Below, in pieces: positions 1 through 7,280 of a stretch of 11,178 nt of DNA (within the stretch, counting starts at the first letter, position 1; each line of letters starts with the position of its first letter). Source of the stretch: an uncultured Mycoplasma sp. (GTDB lineage Bacteria > Bacillota_I > Bacilli_A > RF39 > UBA660); contig CANOGG010000014.1 of the NCBI GenBank assembly GCA_947565485.1, positions 1 to 11,178 on the forward strand, written 5' to 3'. Under the pieces are notes generated by a model. It was not told the DNA's origin, ran no database searches, and saw only the letters and a list, made by a program, of their open reading frames with translations. Both the position numbers and the translations under genes were made by a program.

Positions 1-367
1 GTTTAGCCTCAGTATAACGATAAGCAGCGGCGCCATCACCTTCGATATTACCGAAGTTTCCATGGCCATCGACTAGCATATAACGATAACTAAAGTCTTG
101 AGCCATACGAACCATAGCTTCATAAATACTAGAGTCACCATGAGGGTGGTATTTACCCATAACATCACCAACGATAGTCGCACTTTTACGATATTGTTTA
201 TCGGGAGTGAGACCATTTTGGAGCATGGAGTATAAAATACGACGATGGACGGGTTTTAAGCCATCACGTAAGTCAGGTAGGGCACGAGAGACAATAACAC
301 TCATGGAATAAGCAAGAAAAGAATCACTTACTTCTTTTACAATATTATTTTTTTCAAGTCTATCCAT
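1..367 (-). CDS. gyrA: DNA gyrase subunit A, N-terminal part (partial)
   Basis: GyrA is the DNA-cleaving subunit of gyrase, which introduces negative supercoils ahead of replication forks as an A2B2 complex with GyrB. Only the first 122 codons are present; the gene continues beyond the left edge. Translation from the ATG at 365-367 shows the breakage-reunion start: a segment reading [19 protein letters not shown] (residues 27-45), the quinolone-pocket motif [17 protein letters not shown] (74-90), and [19 protein letters not shown] (103-121), in which Tyr118 is the catalytic tyrosine (E. coli Tyr122). Ser79 and Glu83 match the usual quinolone-sensitive positions (E. coli 83 and 87), so no classic resistance change is visible. 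An AGGAGG ribosome binding site at 374-379 overlaps the gyrB stop codon; the gap between the genes is 10 bp, so the two are surely co-transcribed. ParC is an alternative in principle, but the recF-gyrB context makes gyrA far more likely. Confidence 0.97.
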   Translation of the reverse strand, partial: MDRLEKNNIVKEVSDSFLAYSMSVIVSRALPDLRDGLKPVHRRILYSMLQNGLTPDKQYRKSATIVGDVMGKYHPHGDSSIYEAMVRMAQDFSYRYMLVDGHGNFGNIEGDGAAAYRYTEAK

Positions 368-377
368 AATTTTCCTC

Positions 378-2291
378 CTATATATCTAGATTTTCGGCGT
401 AAAGAGCGTTTGTTTCGATAAAATCACGACGTGGTTCGACTTCTTCACCCATTAATTTATTAAAGATTTCATCAGCGGCAAAGGCATCATCAACGGTGAT
501 TTGACGTAAGACACGCTTATTAATATCCATAGTGGTTTCGTTTAGTTCATCAGCATTCATTTCACCAAGACCTTTCATACGGGCAACTTCAAATTTGGTA
601 TTAGGTGATAAACTTGCCAAGTATTCTTCTTTTTCCTTTTCATCTAGAACATATTTAATAGTTTTACCATGTTTGATACAGAAGAGGGGTGGTTGAGCAG
701 CATAGACATGGCCGGCTTCAACGATTGGCTTAAAGAAACGGTAGAAAAGAGTTAGAAGCAAGACACGGATATGAGAACCATCGACATCAGCATCGGTCAT
801 AATAATTATTTTATGATATCTGAGTTTATCTAAGTTAAAGTCATCGCCAATTCCAGTTCCAAAGGCAGTAATGATGGTTCGGATTTCTTCGTTTGATAAA
901 GCACGATCAAGACGGGCTTTTTCAACGTTTAAGATTTTACCACGAAGAGGAAGGATGGCTTGAGTCATACTATCACGACCTTTTTTAGCAGAGCCACCGG
1001 CACTATCTCCCTCGACAAGGAAGATTTCACTAATACTTGCATCTTTACTCTTACAATCTGATAGTTTACCAAAGAAGTTAGTAACATCAAGAGGCCCACT
1101 ACGACGAGTAGCTTCACGAGCTTTTTTGGCCGCGATACGGGCCCGAGAAGCGGTCATACATTTTTCGATGATGACTTTGGCAACATTAGGATTTTCTAGT
1201 AAATAGCGTTCAAAACCAGCGCCAAAGATATCACTGGCAATTTTACGGACCTCACTATTACCGAGTTTAGTTTTAGTTTGGCCTTCAAATTGAGGGTCAG
1301 GATGTTTACAAGAGATAATCATGGCAAGACCCTCACGAACGTCGTCGCCACTTAGGGCTTCATCTTTTTCTTTTAAGATTTTATTATTACGAGCGTAGTT
1401 ATTAATAATTCTTGTTAAAGCATTTTTAACACCATCTTCATGGGTTCCACCTTCATAAGTATTAATATTGTTGGTAAATGAATAAAGGTTGGAATTATAA
1501 GAGTCATTATATTGCATAGCAACTTCGATACTGATATTATTTTCGGCGCCCTCAACAAATATGACTTCTTCATGAAGAGGCTGTTTATTACGGTTTAGCA
1601 TATTAACATATTCGATGATACCGCCATTATAGCAGAAAGTATCGTTTTTATCTGTGACTCTTTCATCACGAAGAATGATGCGAAGACCTTTATTTAAGAA
1701 AGCTAATTCTCTTAGACGAGTAGCTAGAGTATCGTAGTTATATTCCGTAGTTTCTTGGAATATTTTAGGGTCAGCTTTAAAAGTTACAGTGGTTCCAGTA
1801 CGGACACTAGCACAGTTTTCGATAACTTTCATGGGTTCGCAAGGGTGGCCACCATTCTCAAATCTTTGGTAGTGGACTTCACCATCGCGATAAACACGAA
1901 CTTCGAGCCAAGTAGATAGGGCATTTACGACGCTCGCACCAACTCCGTGGAGACCACCACTTACTTTGTATCCACCACCACCGAATTTACCGCCAGCATG
2001 TAAGACTGTAAATATTGTCTCGATAGTTGATAGGCCAGTTTTGGCATTAATACCGGTTGGCATCCCACGACCATCATCTTTTACTGAAATTGAGTTATCA
2101 GGGTGGATTTCAACCTCAATATCGTCACAAAAACCTGCAAGGGATTCATCAACAGCATTGTCAACTATCTCCCAAACTAGGTGGTGTAAGCCTTTTTCGC
2201 TAGTAGAACCGATATACATACCGGGTCTTTTCCGGACTGCTTCTAGTCCTTCTAATACTTGAATATCATTGTCTGAATAATTATTTTCCAT
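378..2291 (-). CDS. gyrB: DNA gyrase subunit B
   Basis: GyrB is the ATPase subunit of DNA gyrase and supplies both the ATP-driven clamp and half of the metal-binding cleavage site. The 637 aa protein has the usual Gram-positive length. A GHKL ATPase domain is shown by EIVDNAVDE (41-49), DDGRGMP (72-78) and [11 protein letters not shown] (112-122). A transducer domain with its switch region QTKTKLGN (338-345) follows. The TOPRIM domain has EGDSAGG (427-433) and DADVDGSH (500-507), whose acidic residues bind Mg2+. The C-terminal tail carries RMKGLGEM (571-578) and RRDFIETNA. No key residue is missing. The start ATG has a GGAGG Shine-Dalgarno sequence a few bases upstream and lies inside the end of recF (11-bp overlap), which suggests translational coupling. 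The gene ends in TAG 10 bp before gyrA. It looks vertically inherited, with somewhat higher GC than recF or the intergenic DNA. Confidence 0.98.
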   Translation of the reverse strand: MENNYSDNDIQVLEGLEAVRKRPGMYIGSTSEKGLHHLVWEIVDNAVDESLAGFCDDIEVEIHPDNSISVKDDGRGMPTGINAKTGLSTIETIFTVLHAGGKFGGGGYKVSGGLHGVGASVVNALSTWLEVRVYRDGEVHYQRFENGGHPCEPMKVIENCASVRTGTTVTFKADPKIFQETTEYNYDTLATRLRELAFLNKGLRIILRDERVTDKNDTFCYNGGIIEYVNMLNRNKQPLHEEVIFVEGAENNISIEVAMQYNDSYNSNLYSFTNNINTYEGGTHEDGVKNALTRIINNYARNNKILKEKDEALSGDDVREGLAMIISCKHPDPQFEGQTKTKLGNSEVRKIASDIFGAGFERYLLENPNVAKVIIEKCMTASRARIAAKKAREATRRSGPLDVTNFFGKLSDCKSKDASISEIFLVEGDSAGGSAKKGRDSMTQAILPLRGKILNVEKARLDRALSNEEIRTIITAFGTGIGDDFNLDKLRYHKIIIMTDADVDGSHIRVLLLTLFYRFFKPIVEAGHVYAAQPPLFCIKHGKTIKYVLDEKEKEEYLASLSPNTKFEVARMKGLGEMNADELNETTMDINKRVLRQITVDDAFAADEIFNKLMGEEVEPRRDFIETNALYAENLDI

Positions 2292-3381
2292 CTTTTTCCT
2301 CCATTACTTTTCCATTACTACATTTAAAAATTTTGGCTTTAGATAGTAATTTCTCATCGACTTTATCTATTTCCGTTGTTGTGATAAATGTTTGTAATTC
2401 ATCATCGATTATGGCGATGATGTTATTGATTTTTTCATTGTCTAGTTCACTAAAAAGGTCGTCTAATATCAGAATAGGCTTTTTGTGAAGCTTGGTCTCG
2501 ATATATTTGATTTCGGCTAGTTTAAAAGCGATAACACTATTTTTTTGTTCACCAACTGAAGAGAATTCTTTTACTATTTCCGAGTCGATTATAAATTCGA
2601 AGTCATCATGGTGGGGACCAAAAAGAGTTTTGCCAAAAGAGATTTCACGGGTGGTGTTTTTTTGATACATGTGTAAGAGTTGCTCTTTAGTTTTGTTTAG
2701 GTATTCACTCTTATATTTGATTTTAAGTTTACCTTTTTTAGTAATCTCATAATATATATCTTCGATGTAAGAATTTATATTGTTAATAAACTCCTGTCTT
2801 ATCAACATTATTTTCGAGCCAATATCGATTAATTGGGTAGTTAAAACTGTTAAAAATTCTTCTTGATATATATTTTTTTTGTTTAAGGCTTTTAAATAAG
2901 AATTTCTTTGTTTCAATATTTTATTATATTTAGTTAAGTATGTGAGATATTCATTATCAATACCAGAGAGTTCAATATTTAAGAGTCTTCTTCGAGTCAT
3001 AGGAGTATCTTTAATTATTTTTAAATCATCGGGGTTGAATAAAATGATATTTACTTTAGTAATGTAATCACTCATTTTGGTAATGCGATTATTATCGATT
3101 TTAATTCGTTTACCATTCTCACTAATGATTATCTTATAATTATTTAATATTTTATCTTTAATTAGGCCCTCTATTTTGGCTATATTTTTCCCTTTTTTGA
3201 TGACAATATCATCGTTTCCGAGGCGAAAAGTCTTAGTAAGTCCTAATATGTAGATGGCTTCAACAAGACTAGTCTTACCTGAGCCATTTAGACCATAAAT
3301 GATATTGGTTGTTTTAGAGAAGTTAACATCTAGTGATTCGTAATTTCGAAAATTTAATAACTTTAAACTACTAATCTCCAT
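2281..3381 (-). CDS. recF: DNA replication and repair protein RecF
   Basis: RecF is an SMC/ABC-like ATPase that, with RecO and RecR, loads RecA at single-strand gaps during recombinational repair and at stalled forks. The 366 aa length matches the family. The N-terminus shows the typical [10 protein letters not shown] opening and a Walker A motif [15 protein letters not shown] (30-44). A coil- and lysine-rich middle follows. The C-terminal half holds the ABC signature SSVGEQKNS (274-282) and a Walker B motif [13 protein letters not shown] (302-314). The ATG is preceded by a run of five G at 3389-3393, a G-rich Shine-Dalgarno variant seven bases from the start. The last 11 bp overlap gyrB. A strong promoter lies in the 91-bp gap after the comK-like gene and partly in its 3' end, so recF-gyrB-gyrA probably forms one transcript. 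Confidence 0.97.
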   Translation of the reverse strand: MEISSLKLLNFRNYESLDVNFSKTTNIIYGLNGSGKTSLVEAIYILGLTKTFRLGNDDIVIKKGKNIAKIEGLIKDKILNNYKIIISENGKRIKIDNNRITKMSDYITKVNIILFNPDDLKIIKDTPMTRRRLLNIELSGIDNEYLTYLTKYNKILKQRNSYLKALNKKNIYQEEFLTVLTTQLIDIGSKIMLIRQEFINNINSYIEDIYYEITKKGKLKIKYKSEYLNKTKEQLLHMYQKNTTREISFGKTLFGPHHDDFEFIIDSEIVKEFSSVGEQKNSVIAFKLAEIKYIETKLHKKPILILDDLFSELDNEKINNIIAIIDDELQTFITTTEIDKVDEKLLSKAKIFKCSNGKVMEEKDGK

Positions 3382-3448
3382 TGTTTTACCCCCTATATTG
3401 TCATTTATTAAATATTAGAAATATTTATGTACTCCTATACCTGAAATA

Positions 3449-3477
3449 ATTATATCATAAATTCTAGGGCTTTTAAA
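3449..3477 (-). promoter_or_regulatory. Extended -10 promoter for recF-gyrB-gyrA
   Basis: On the minus strand a TTTAAA box (3472-3477) is followed after 17 nt by a perfect TATAAT (3449-3454), preceded by TG one base upstream, which makes it an extended -10 element. The -35 box overlaps the stop codon of the comK-like gene. It lies about 70 bp upstream of the recF start and is the best promoter match in the left half, so the recF-gyrB-gyrA unit can be expressed independently of comK. This is a consensus match only. Confidence 0.6.
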
Positions 3478-3925
3478 GCTTTTTTTTGCTATTTCGGCCT
3501 CTTAAAGCGGACTCGAGACGGGTGGCACGTAAAACTTGTTTATCAAAGATTGTGAATGATTGGCTAATATCAATTAATTGGTTATTTTTAAATTCGATAC
3601 TGGTGCCACGATGGGGGTTGGGAAAGTAATTCACGATGTTTTGGAGAACTAACCAAGAGCAGTATTCGTTTCTAACTGAGTGGGTAGGTATTAAGATAAA
3701 TTTGGTGGTATCATTAATGATAATAGGGGGTTTGTATTTAGAACCGATGATGTAGGCGCTCGCTTTTTGGCGACCCTCAAGTGTGGAACCGTTTTCCATA
3801 CAGTTGCGCGAGACGATATCAAGGGGAACCTCTTTGGTGGTAAAGCAGCGGTCAGTTTCAATGACTTTTGTTTTTCCTTGCTCGGGTATTAGAGCTAATG
3901 TTTTTTTTGTGATATTATATGGCAT
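3473..3925 (-). CDS. comK: ComK-family competence transcription factor (short form)
   Basis: ComK of Bacillus subtilis binds DNA as a dimer of dimers and switches on the genes for DNA uptake. This 150 aa protein aligns by eye over nearly its whole length with ComK: VIETDRCF (21-28, cf. IIEKDCVF), LDIVSRNCMENGSTLEGR (35-52, cf. LQIVDRSCRFFGSSYAGR), YKPPIII (64-70, cf. HKPPIMV), FILIPTHSVRNEYCSW (76-91, cf. IFLFPTLSSTRPQCGW) and FTIFDKQVLRAT (124-135, cf. NSFENQVYRTAW). It stops about 35-40 residues before the B. subtilis protein would (192 aa). It therefore lacks the C-terminal tail through which MecA captures ComK for ClpCP proteolysis. The Shine-Dalgarno is strong (AAAGGAGG, spacing 8). The gene sits alone between dnaN and recF with its own probable promoter. 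Family assignment is firm; whether it controls competence in this organism is inference. Confidence 0.85.
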   Translation of the reverse strand: MPYNITKKTLALIPEQGKTKVIETDRCFTTKEVPLDIVSRNCMENGSTLEGRQKASAYIIGSKYKPPIIINDTTKFILIPTHSVRNEYCSWLVLQNIVNYFPNPHRGTSIEFKNNQLIDISQSFTIFDKQVLRATRLESALRGRNSKKKL

Positions 3926-3935
3926 AAAAAATGCC
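3921..3935 (-). promoter_or_regulatory. Hairpin over the comK start codon
   Basis: On the mRNA the sequence GGCAU-UUUUU-AUGCC can fold into a 5-bp hairpin with a 5-nt loop. The 3' arm contains the AUG start of the comK-like gene, and the 5' arm begins with the last two G of the GGAGG ribosome binding site. Such a structure could damp translation. It is short and may be chance. Confidence 0.35.
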
Positions 3936-3961
3936 TCCTTTCATGTATAAGTTACTATCTT

Positions 3962-3989
3962 AACATAAAAGAGGCGCGAAATTTGTCGA
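3962..3989 (-). promoter_or_regulatory. comK: Candidate promoter of the comK-like gene
   Basis: On the minus strand TCGACA (3984-3989, one mismatch to TTGACA) is separated by 16 nt from TATGTT (3962-3967, four of six matches to TATAAT). It lies about 37 bp upstream of the comK-like start in an 86-bp gap after dnaN. No AAAA-N5-TTTT box of the B. subtilis ComK type is evident here, so autoregulation of that kind is not supported. Confidence 0.4.
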
Positions 3990-4011
3990 ATCCTGGAAAA
4001 AATGTTGAATT

Positions 4012-5130
4012 TTAGTAAGTTTTTATCGGAAGGATGAGTTGAATGAGTGATTCGTCAGTTAAAGACTTGATAATTAGGGGTTTTACATCACCATTTAAGA
4101 GTAAAATTATTTCTTCTTCTTGGAGGGTTTTAATAGCTTCAAGCATGTATTTTGATGAGAAAGATATTTCGAGGCGTTCCTTATTATTAGTCTCGATGGT
4201 TAATTGTTCTTCAACTTTACCAATTTCAGAGGCATAAGAGTTGATTATCATTTTAGTATTTTCTAAAGACATTTTAACGATGTTTTTATCTTTACCTTGA
4301 GTTAGAAGGGCAGCTCGGTCGATAGCATCATTAAATTCTTTTTTGTTAACTTTAATAATATAGGCAAATTCATTAGGGATAAGATTAGAAGTGTTGGGAT
4401 AGTTACCACTTAAGAGGTTAGTTTGAAAATTAATATTCTTATATTTAAATAGAACCTTATTATTAAAGATATGGATTTCTAAGTCAGAGTCATCAGTGAT
4501 GATGCGCTCTAGTTCCATGATATTTTTACCAGGGATGACAATTTCGAGGTCTTTTTCAACAGAACTTTCAAGTTTCACGTTCTTTTTAGCAAGACGATAA
4601 GAGTCAGTAGCGACAGTTTCGATTTCGTCTTTAGTAAACTTGAAGTTAATTCCAGTCAAGATTTGACGGAGTTCTTGGTTTGAAATAGCAAAAGATGTTT
4701 GGTTGATGATGGTTTTAAAGATGTCACCTTTGATGTAAATAGGTTCTTTACTTTCCTCTAGTTTGACATCAGGGTAGTCACTCATATCTATACAGTTAAG
4801 GTTATAATGTTTATTATCAGTGTAAATTTTAATTTTTAGACCGTCTAAGACTTCAAAGTTGATAATATCACTTGGCATTTTACGAACGATATCTAAGATA
4901 TATTTACTTTGGATGATGATACCGCCAGTGGTAGTTATTTGTTTGATGTCTTTAGCTTCAATTAAGACTTTGATAGTTAATTCAGAGTCACTAGCAGTTA
5001 GGTATAAGCCCTCGTTTGTTAGTTCGAATTTGATACCATTTAAGATTGGGATGACGTTTTTAGTAGAGATAGCACGGATAACATTGTTTAGTCCTTCTAA
5101 GATTACATTTTTTTCAATTGTGAATTTCAT
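4012..5130 (-). CDS. dnaN: DNA polymerase III beta subunit (sliding clamp)
   Basis: DnaN forms the ring-shaped dimer that tethers the replicative polymerase and many repair proteins to DNA. The 372 aa length is right for three clamp domains of about 120 residues each. It begins MKFTIEKNVILEGLNNVIRAIS, as in Bacillus DnaN, contains the conserved stretch TGINFKFTKDEIETVATDSYRLA at the end of domain 2, and ends in ILPIKTY, the family-typical terminus. An AAGGAA ribosome binding site precedes the ATG. It follows dnaA by 145 bp in the standard order. That gap has its own -10 element, so dnaN may be read both from the dnaA promoter and from a private one. Confidence 0.97.
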   Translation of the reverse strand: MKFTIEKNVILEGLNNVIRAISTKNVIPILNGIKFELTNEGLYLTASDSELTIKVLIEAKDIKQITTTGGIIIQSKYILDIVRKMPSDIINFEVLDGLKIKIYTDNKHYNLNCIDMSDYPDVKLEESKEPIYIKGDIFKTIINQTSFAISNQELRQILTGINFKFTKDEIETVATDSYRLAKKNVKLESSVEKDLEIVIPGKNIMELERIITDDSDLEIHIFNNKVLFKYKNINFQTNLLSGNYPNTSNLIPNEFAYIIKVNKKEFNDAIDRAALLTQGKDKNIVKMSLENTKMIINSYASEIGKVEEQLTIETNNKERLEISFSSKYMLEAIKTLQEEEIILLLNGDVKPLIIKSLTDESLIQLILPIKTY

Positions 5131-5164
5131 ATATATTCCTTCTTTCTTTTAAATAATAATATTT

Positions 5165-5170
5165 ATTATA
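5165..5170 (-). promoter_or_regulatory. -10 element upstream of dnaN
   Basis: A perfect TATAAT on the minus strand lies about 35 bp upstream of the dnaN start. No convincing -35 box is found at 16-18 nt spacing, so it is a weak candidate for an internal dnaN promoter. Confidence 0.35.
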
Positions 5171-5249
5171 CTGTTAATTGTGTTTATAAGTTGTTTAATC
5201 CCTTTAGTTTAGGGGAAAATTTAGTTTACTGTTGTTAGTAATTTAGGTG

Positions 5250-5280
5250 TTATACACATTTAATTAATTATTTATCTACA
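5250..5280. promoter_or_regulatory. Two DnaA boxes between dnaA and dnaN
   Basis: TTATACACA (5250-5258) fits the DnaA box consensus TTATNCACA exactly. TTATCTACA (5272-5280) has one mismatch, lies in the same orientation and covers the dnaA stop codon. In B. subtilis DnaA boxes also lie in this gap (incC) and flank the unwinding site, so a bipartite origin around dnaA is plausible here. Confidence 0.55.
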
Positions 5281-6622
5281 ATTTGGCTTTTATCTCCTTT
5301 ATATGACGTTCGAGTTCGGTATTAGTGAGAATTTCTTTTTCGATTTTATCACAGGCGAATATGACTGTTGAGTGGTCACGACCGCCGAATTCAAGACCAA
5401 TACGGGGAAATGTTTCATCAGTTTCGACGCGGCAGAGATACATAGCTAGTTGCCGCGGGTGAGCGACTTTGTTGCTGCGTTTTTTGCCTTTTAAGTCATC
5501 GATGGTGATATTGTAATGGTCGGCGACAGCTTTTTGAATTTTAGTGATGTTATTGTTAGAATAGATGTTTTTATTAACAAAGTCTTTTAGGGCTTCACAG
5601 GTAAACTCAAGGTCGATTGATTTGGGAACAATCATTGCGGTATAGGCCATGAGACGGTTTACTGCGCCCTCTAAGAAACGGACGTCGTTTTGACAAGCAT
5701 TGGCAATATATTCGATACTTTCTTCTTTAATTAAGTGAGCAATGCTAGTATTTTCGAGTTTTTTTCTGATAATTCGACATCGAAGGTCAAAATCAGGAGG
5801 GTAGATATCGACAGGTAGACCCCACATAAAGCGAGAACGCAGTCTTTCTTCAAGAATTTTTAAGTCATCGGGTGAGCGGTCAGAGCTGATAATTATTTGT
5901 TTATTAGATTGGTGTAAATAATTGAAAGTATTGAAGAATTCTTGTTGGGTTTTCTCGGCGCCGACTAGATATTGGATATCATCGATAATAAGGACGTCGA
6001 CGTTACGATATTTATTTTTAAATTCAGTTGCGTATTCCATTTTATTATTCGCGTTATCGGGGTTAGCGATGTTGGTGTATTCAGTCATAAATTCATCACA
6101 GGTACAGTAGAGGACTTTGCGATTGGAGTTTTCTGTAATAAAGTTTCCGATGGCATGCATGAGATGCGTTTTACCAAGACCACTTTTACCATAGATAAAT
6201 AAAGGGTTATGGATACGACCAGGAGCTTCCGCGACGGCCATGGCTGCGACTTTAGCTAAACGATTTGTGTCACCAACGACGAAGTTATTGAAGTTTAGTT
6301 CTTTATTTAAGTTGGTGATGTAGTTATTGTTAGTAACATTATCGTTATTCACAGGTGAGGGAGGAGAGATACTCATTTCCTCTTCTAAGATGAAGTCAAT
6401 GTCATAATTTATATTGGTTATATTAAATAAGGTACGCTCGATTAGAGAATAGTAATTATCGCCGAGCATTTTTTTATGAATATCCATGGGGACTTCAAAG
6501 GTTATTTTGGTGTCGGTTATGGATATTAATTTTAAATCTTTAAACCAGGCTAGATATGATGCTGGATTTATTTCTGTTTTGATGTTTTCTAAAAAGATAT
6601 TTAGTAACTCATCGTTTCCCAA
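5276..6622 (-). CDS. dnaA: Chromosomal replication initiator protein DnaA
   Basis: DnaA binds 9-bp boxes at oriC, assembles into an ATP-dependent filament and melts the origin. The 448 aa protein has all four domains. Domain I is at 1-80 (SYLAWFKDL). A short Asn-rich linker follows at about 85-108. The AAA+ domain has Walker A GKSGLGKT (145-152), Walker B LIIDD (211-215), sensor I ISSDRSP (245-251), the box VII motif LEERLRSRF with the arginine finger (257-265) and sensor II RFLEGAVNRL (315-324). Domain IV has HPRQLAMYL (388-396) and the signature GGRDHSTVIFA (413-423). The start is TTG: an in-frame TGA lies nine bases upstream and the next in-frame Met is residue 46, too late to keep domain I. 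A GGGGTGAGG Shine-Dalgarno ends only four bases before the TTG, which may limit translation. Confidence 0.98.
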   Translation of the reverse strand: MGNDELLNIFLENIKTEINPASYLAWFKDLKLISITDTKITFEVPMDIHKKMLGDNYYSLIERTLFNITNINYDIDFILEEEMSISPPSPVNNDNVTNNNYITNLNKELNFNNFVVGDTNRLAKVAAMAVAEAPGRIHNPLFIYGKSGLGKTHLMHAIGNFITENSNRKVLYCTCDEFMTEYTNIANPDNANNKMEYATEFKNKYRNVDVLIIDDIQYLVGAEKTQQEFFNTFNYLHQSNKQIIISSDRSPDDLKILEERLRSRFMWGLPVDIYPPDFDLRCRIIRKKLENTSIAHLIKEESIEYIANACQNDVRFLEGAVNRLMAYTAMIVPKSIDLEFTCEALKDFVNKNIYSNNNITKIQKAVADHYNITIDDLKGKKRSNKVAHPRQLAMYLCRVETDETFPRIGLEFGGRDHSTVIFACDKIEKEILTNTELERHIKEIKAKL

Positions 6623-6626
6623 AAAA

Positions 6627-6635
6627 CCTCACCCC
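6627..6635 (-). promoter_or_regulatory. Ribosome binding site deciding the TTG start of dnaA
   Basis: GGGGTGAGG on the minus strand lies four bases before the TTG at 6620-6622. Its last three bases include part of an in-frame TGA (6629-6631), which excludes any upstream start. Strong pairing to 16S rRNA with short spacing and a rare initiation codon would fit deliberately low DnaA output. Confidence 0.6.
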
Positions 6636-6668
6636 ACAATCTGATATTTTTTTAACGTTTACTCCATA

Positions 6669-6697
6669 ATTGTATAACATTTTTGGGGGAATTTAAA
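6669..6697 (-). promoter_or_regulatory. dnaA: Candidate dnaA promoter
   Basis: On the minus strand TTTAAA (6692-6697) is followed after 17 nt by TACAAT (6669-6674, one mismatch to TATAAT), about 47 bp upstream of the dnaA TTG. The same TTTAAA -35 occurs in the recF promoter. An inverted repeat (6679-6707) covers the -35 box, and two DnaA boxes lie just upstream, which would allow DnaA autoregulation. Confidence 0.45.
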
Positions 6698-6707
6698 GCC
6701 CAAAAAT
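6679..6707. repeat. 9-bp inverted repeat in the dnaA promoter
   Basis: ATTTTTGGG (6679-6687) and CCCAAAAAT (6699-6707) are perfect complements separated by 11 bp. The repeat spans the proposed -35 box and the -10/-35 spacer of dnaA, so it may be an operator for a dimeric regulator. It lies upstream of the expected transcript start, so it is more likely a DNA element than an RNA hairpin. Confidence 0.5.
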
Positions 6708-6712
6708 TAAAT

Positions 6713-6738
6713 TGTTGATAAAATATTAGTTATGCACA
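6713..6738. promoter_or_regulatory. DnaA box cluster proximal to dnaA
   Basis: TGTTGATAA (6713-6721, one mismatch to TGTGGATAA) and TTATGCACA (6730-6738, a full match to TTATNCACA) face each other just upstream of the dnaA promoter. They may serve both origin binding and dnaA repression. Confidence 0.6.
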
Positions 6739-7004
6739 TATGTTAGCTTAGTGTTTAAGAGGGGTGGAAGAATTATTAACATAACTAACAAATTTTAAAA
6801 GAATTTAATTAACAATTAACATTTAGAAATTTAGATTGGTTTGTTAGTAGTGTTGGTAAGGTATTTTTGAATGTTAGATTGATGAGGTGGAATAAGGGAT
6901 TGATGGGATATGTATATTTGTGAATAAGTAGGTAATTATGAACAATTAATGGGAAAAAGAGTGTTGATAGAAAGTTATTGGTGATTATAGTGGGTAATTT
7001 GGGG

Positions 7005-7062
7005 TGTGAATAGTTTGGGGATAGAAATTTTTATCAACAAAAATTGTTGATAATGTGGATAA
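7005..7062. promoter_or_regulatory. Distal DnaA box cluster with inverted pair and consensus box
   Basis: This is the strongest DnaA binding region. It holds TGTGAATAG (7005-7013), TTATCAACA (7031-7039), TGTTGATAA (7045-7053) and a perfect consensus TGTGGATAA (7054-7062). The last two boxes abut with no gap and point the same way. The middle two form an inverted repeat with 10-bp arms (7031-7040 and 7044-7053). The AT-rich stretch begins right after, so this is the best candidate for the DnaA filament entry site. Confidence 0.7.
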
Positions 7063-7070
7063 CTTTATGT

Positions 7071-7240
7071 GAGAGTTATTTTTTTGAAAAAATTTATAAA
7101 ATTTTAAAAAATTGGTGAGTGATAAATTTTTATTTTTGTTATTATGTTAAAAATAATTAGATAATAATTTTTTGATAAAAATATTGTGATATAAATATTT
7201 TGATTAAAATTAAATGATAATAATATAAAAATTAGAACAT
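7071..7240. other. AT-rich stretch, candidate DNA unwinding element
   Basis: Next to the consensus DnaA box the sequence becomes nearly all A and T. No C occurs on the plus strand between 7064 and 7237, and G is sparse. Low melting stability beside DnaA boxes is the hallmark of an origin unwinding element. I could not confirm a clear DnaA-trio array. Confidence 0.5.
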
Positions 7241-7241
7241 A

Positions 7242-7267
7242 TAAAAAGATAGAAATTAATCTATCTT
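7242..7267 (-). terminator. Rho-independent terminator of the first surface-protein gene
   Basis: Read on the minus strand, AAGATAG-N8-CTATCTT forms a 7-bp stem (7246-7252 with 7261-7267) followed by a short U-rich run. It lies 14 bp past the stop of the 439 aa surface-protein gene and would stop its transcript before oriC. The stem is AT-rich and so of moderate strength. Confidence 0.6.
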
Positions 7268-7280
7268 ATAAGGAAAAATT

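Larger units (their letters stand above)
6623..7240. other. Chromosomal replication origin (oriC)
   Basis: This gene-free stretch of about 620 bp lies directly upstream of dnaA. It carries several DnaA boxes in two main clusters (6713-6738 and 7005-7062), with weaker ones between them (TGTGAATAA 6919-6927, TTATGAACA 6936-6944, TTATTAACA 6773-6781). A stretch of almost pure A and T (about 7075-7240) follows and could serve as the unwinding element. The arrangement of box cluster plus AT-rich DNA next to dnaA is the standard bacterial origin. No tRNA or protein gene was found in it. Confidence 0.85.

Noticed and set aside
1966..2262. Plus-strand open frame of 98 codons inside gyrB, and similar ones inside dnaN, dnaA and the first surface gene
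   Set aside because: They are antisense frames of well-supported genes, with no ribosome binding site or recognisable protein features.
5199..5217. Terminator between dnaA and dnaN
   Set aside because: The CCCT/AGGG pairing gives a stem of only about four bp with a seven-base loop and no adequate U run.
6824..6834. TAGAAATTTAG in oriC as a third copy of the cassette palindrome
   Set aside because: Only one half matches, there is no promoter of the cassette type next to it, and AT-rich DNA makes such matches likely by chance.
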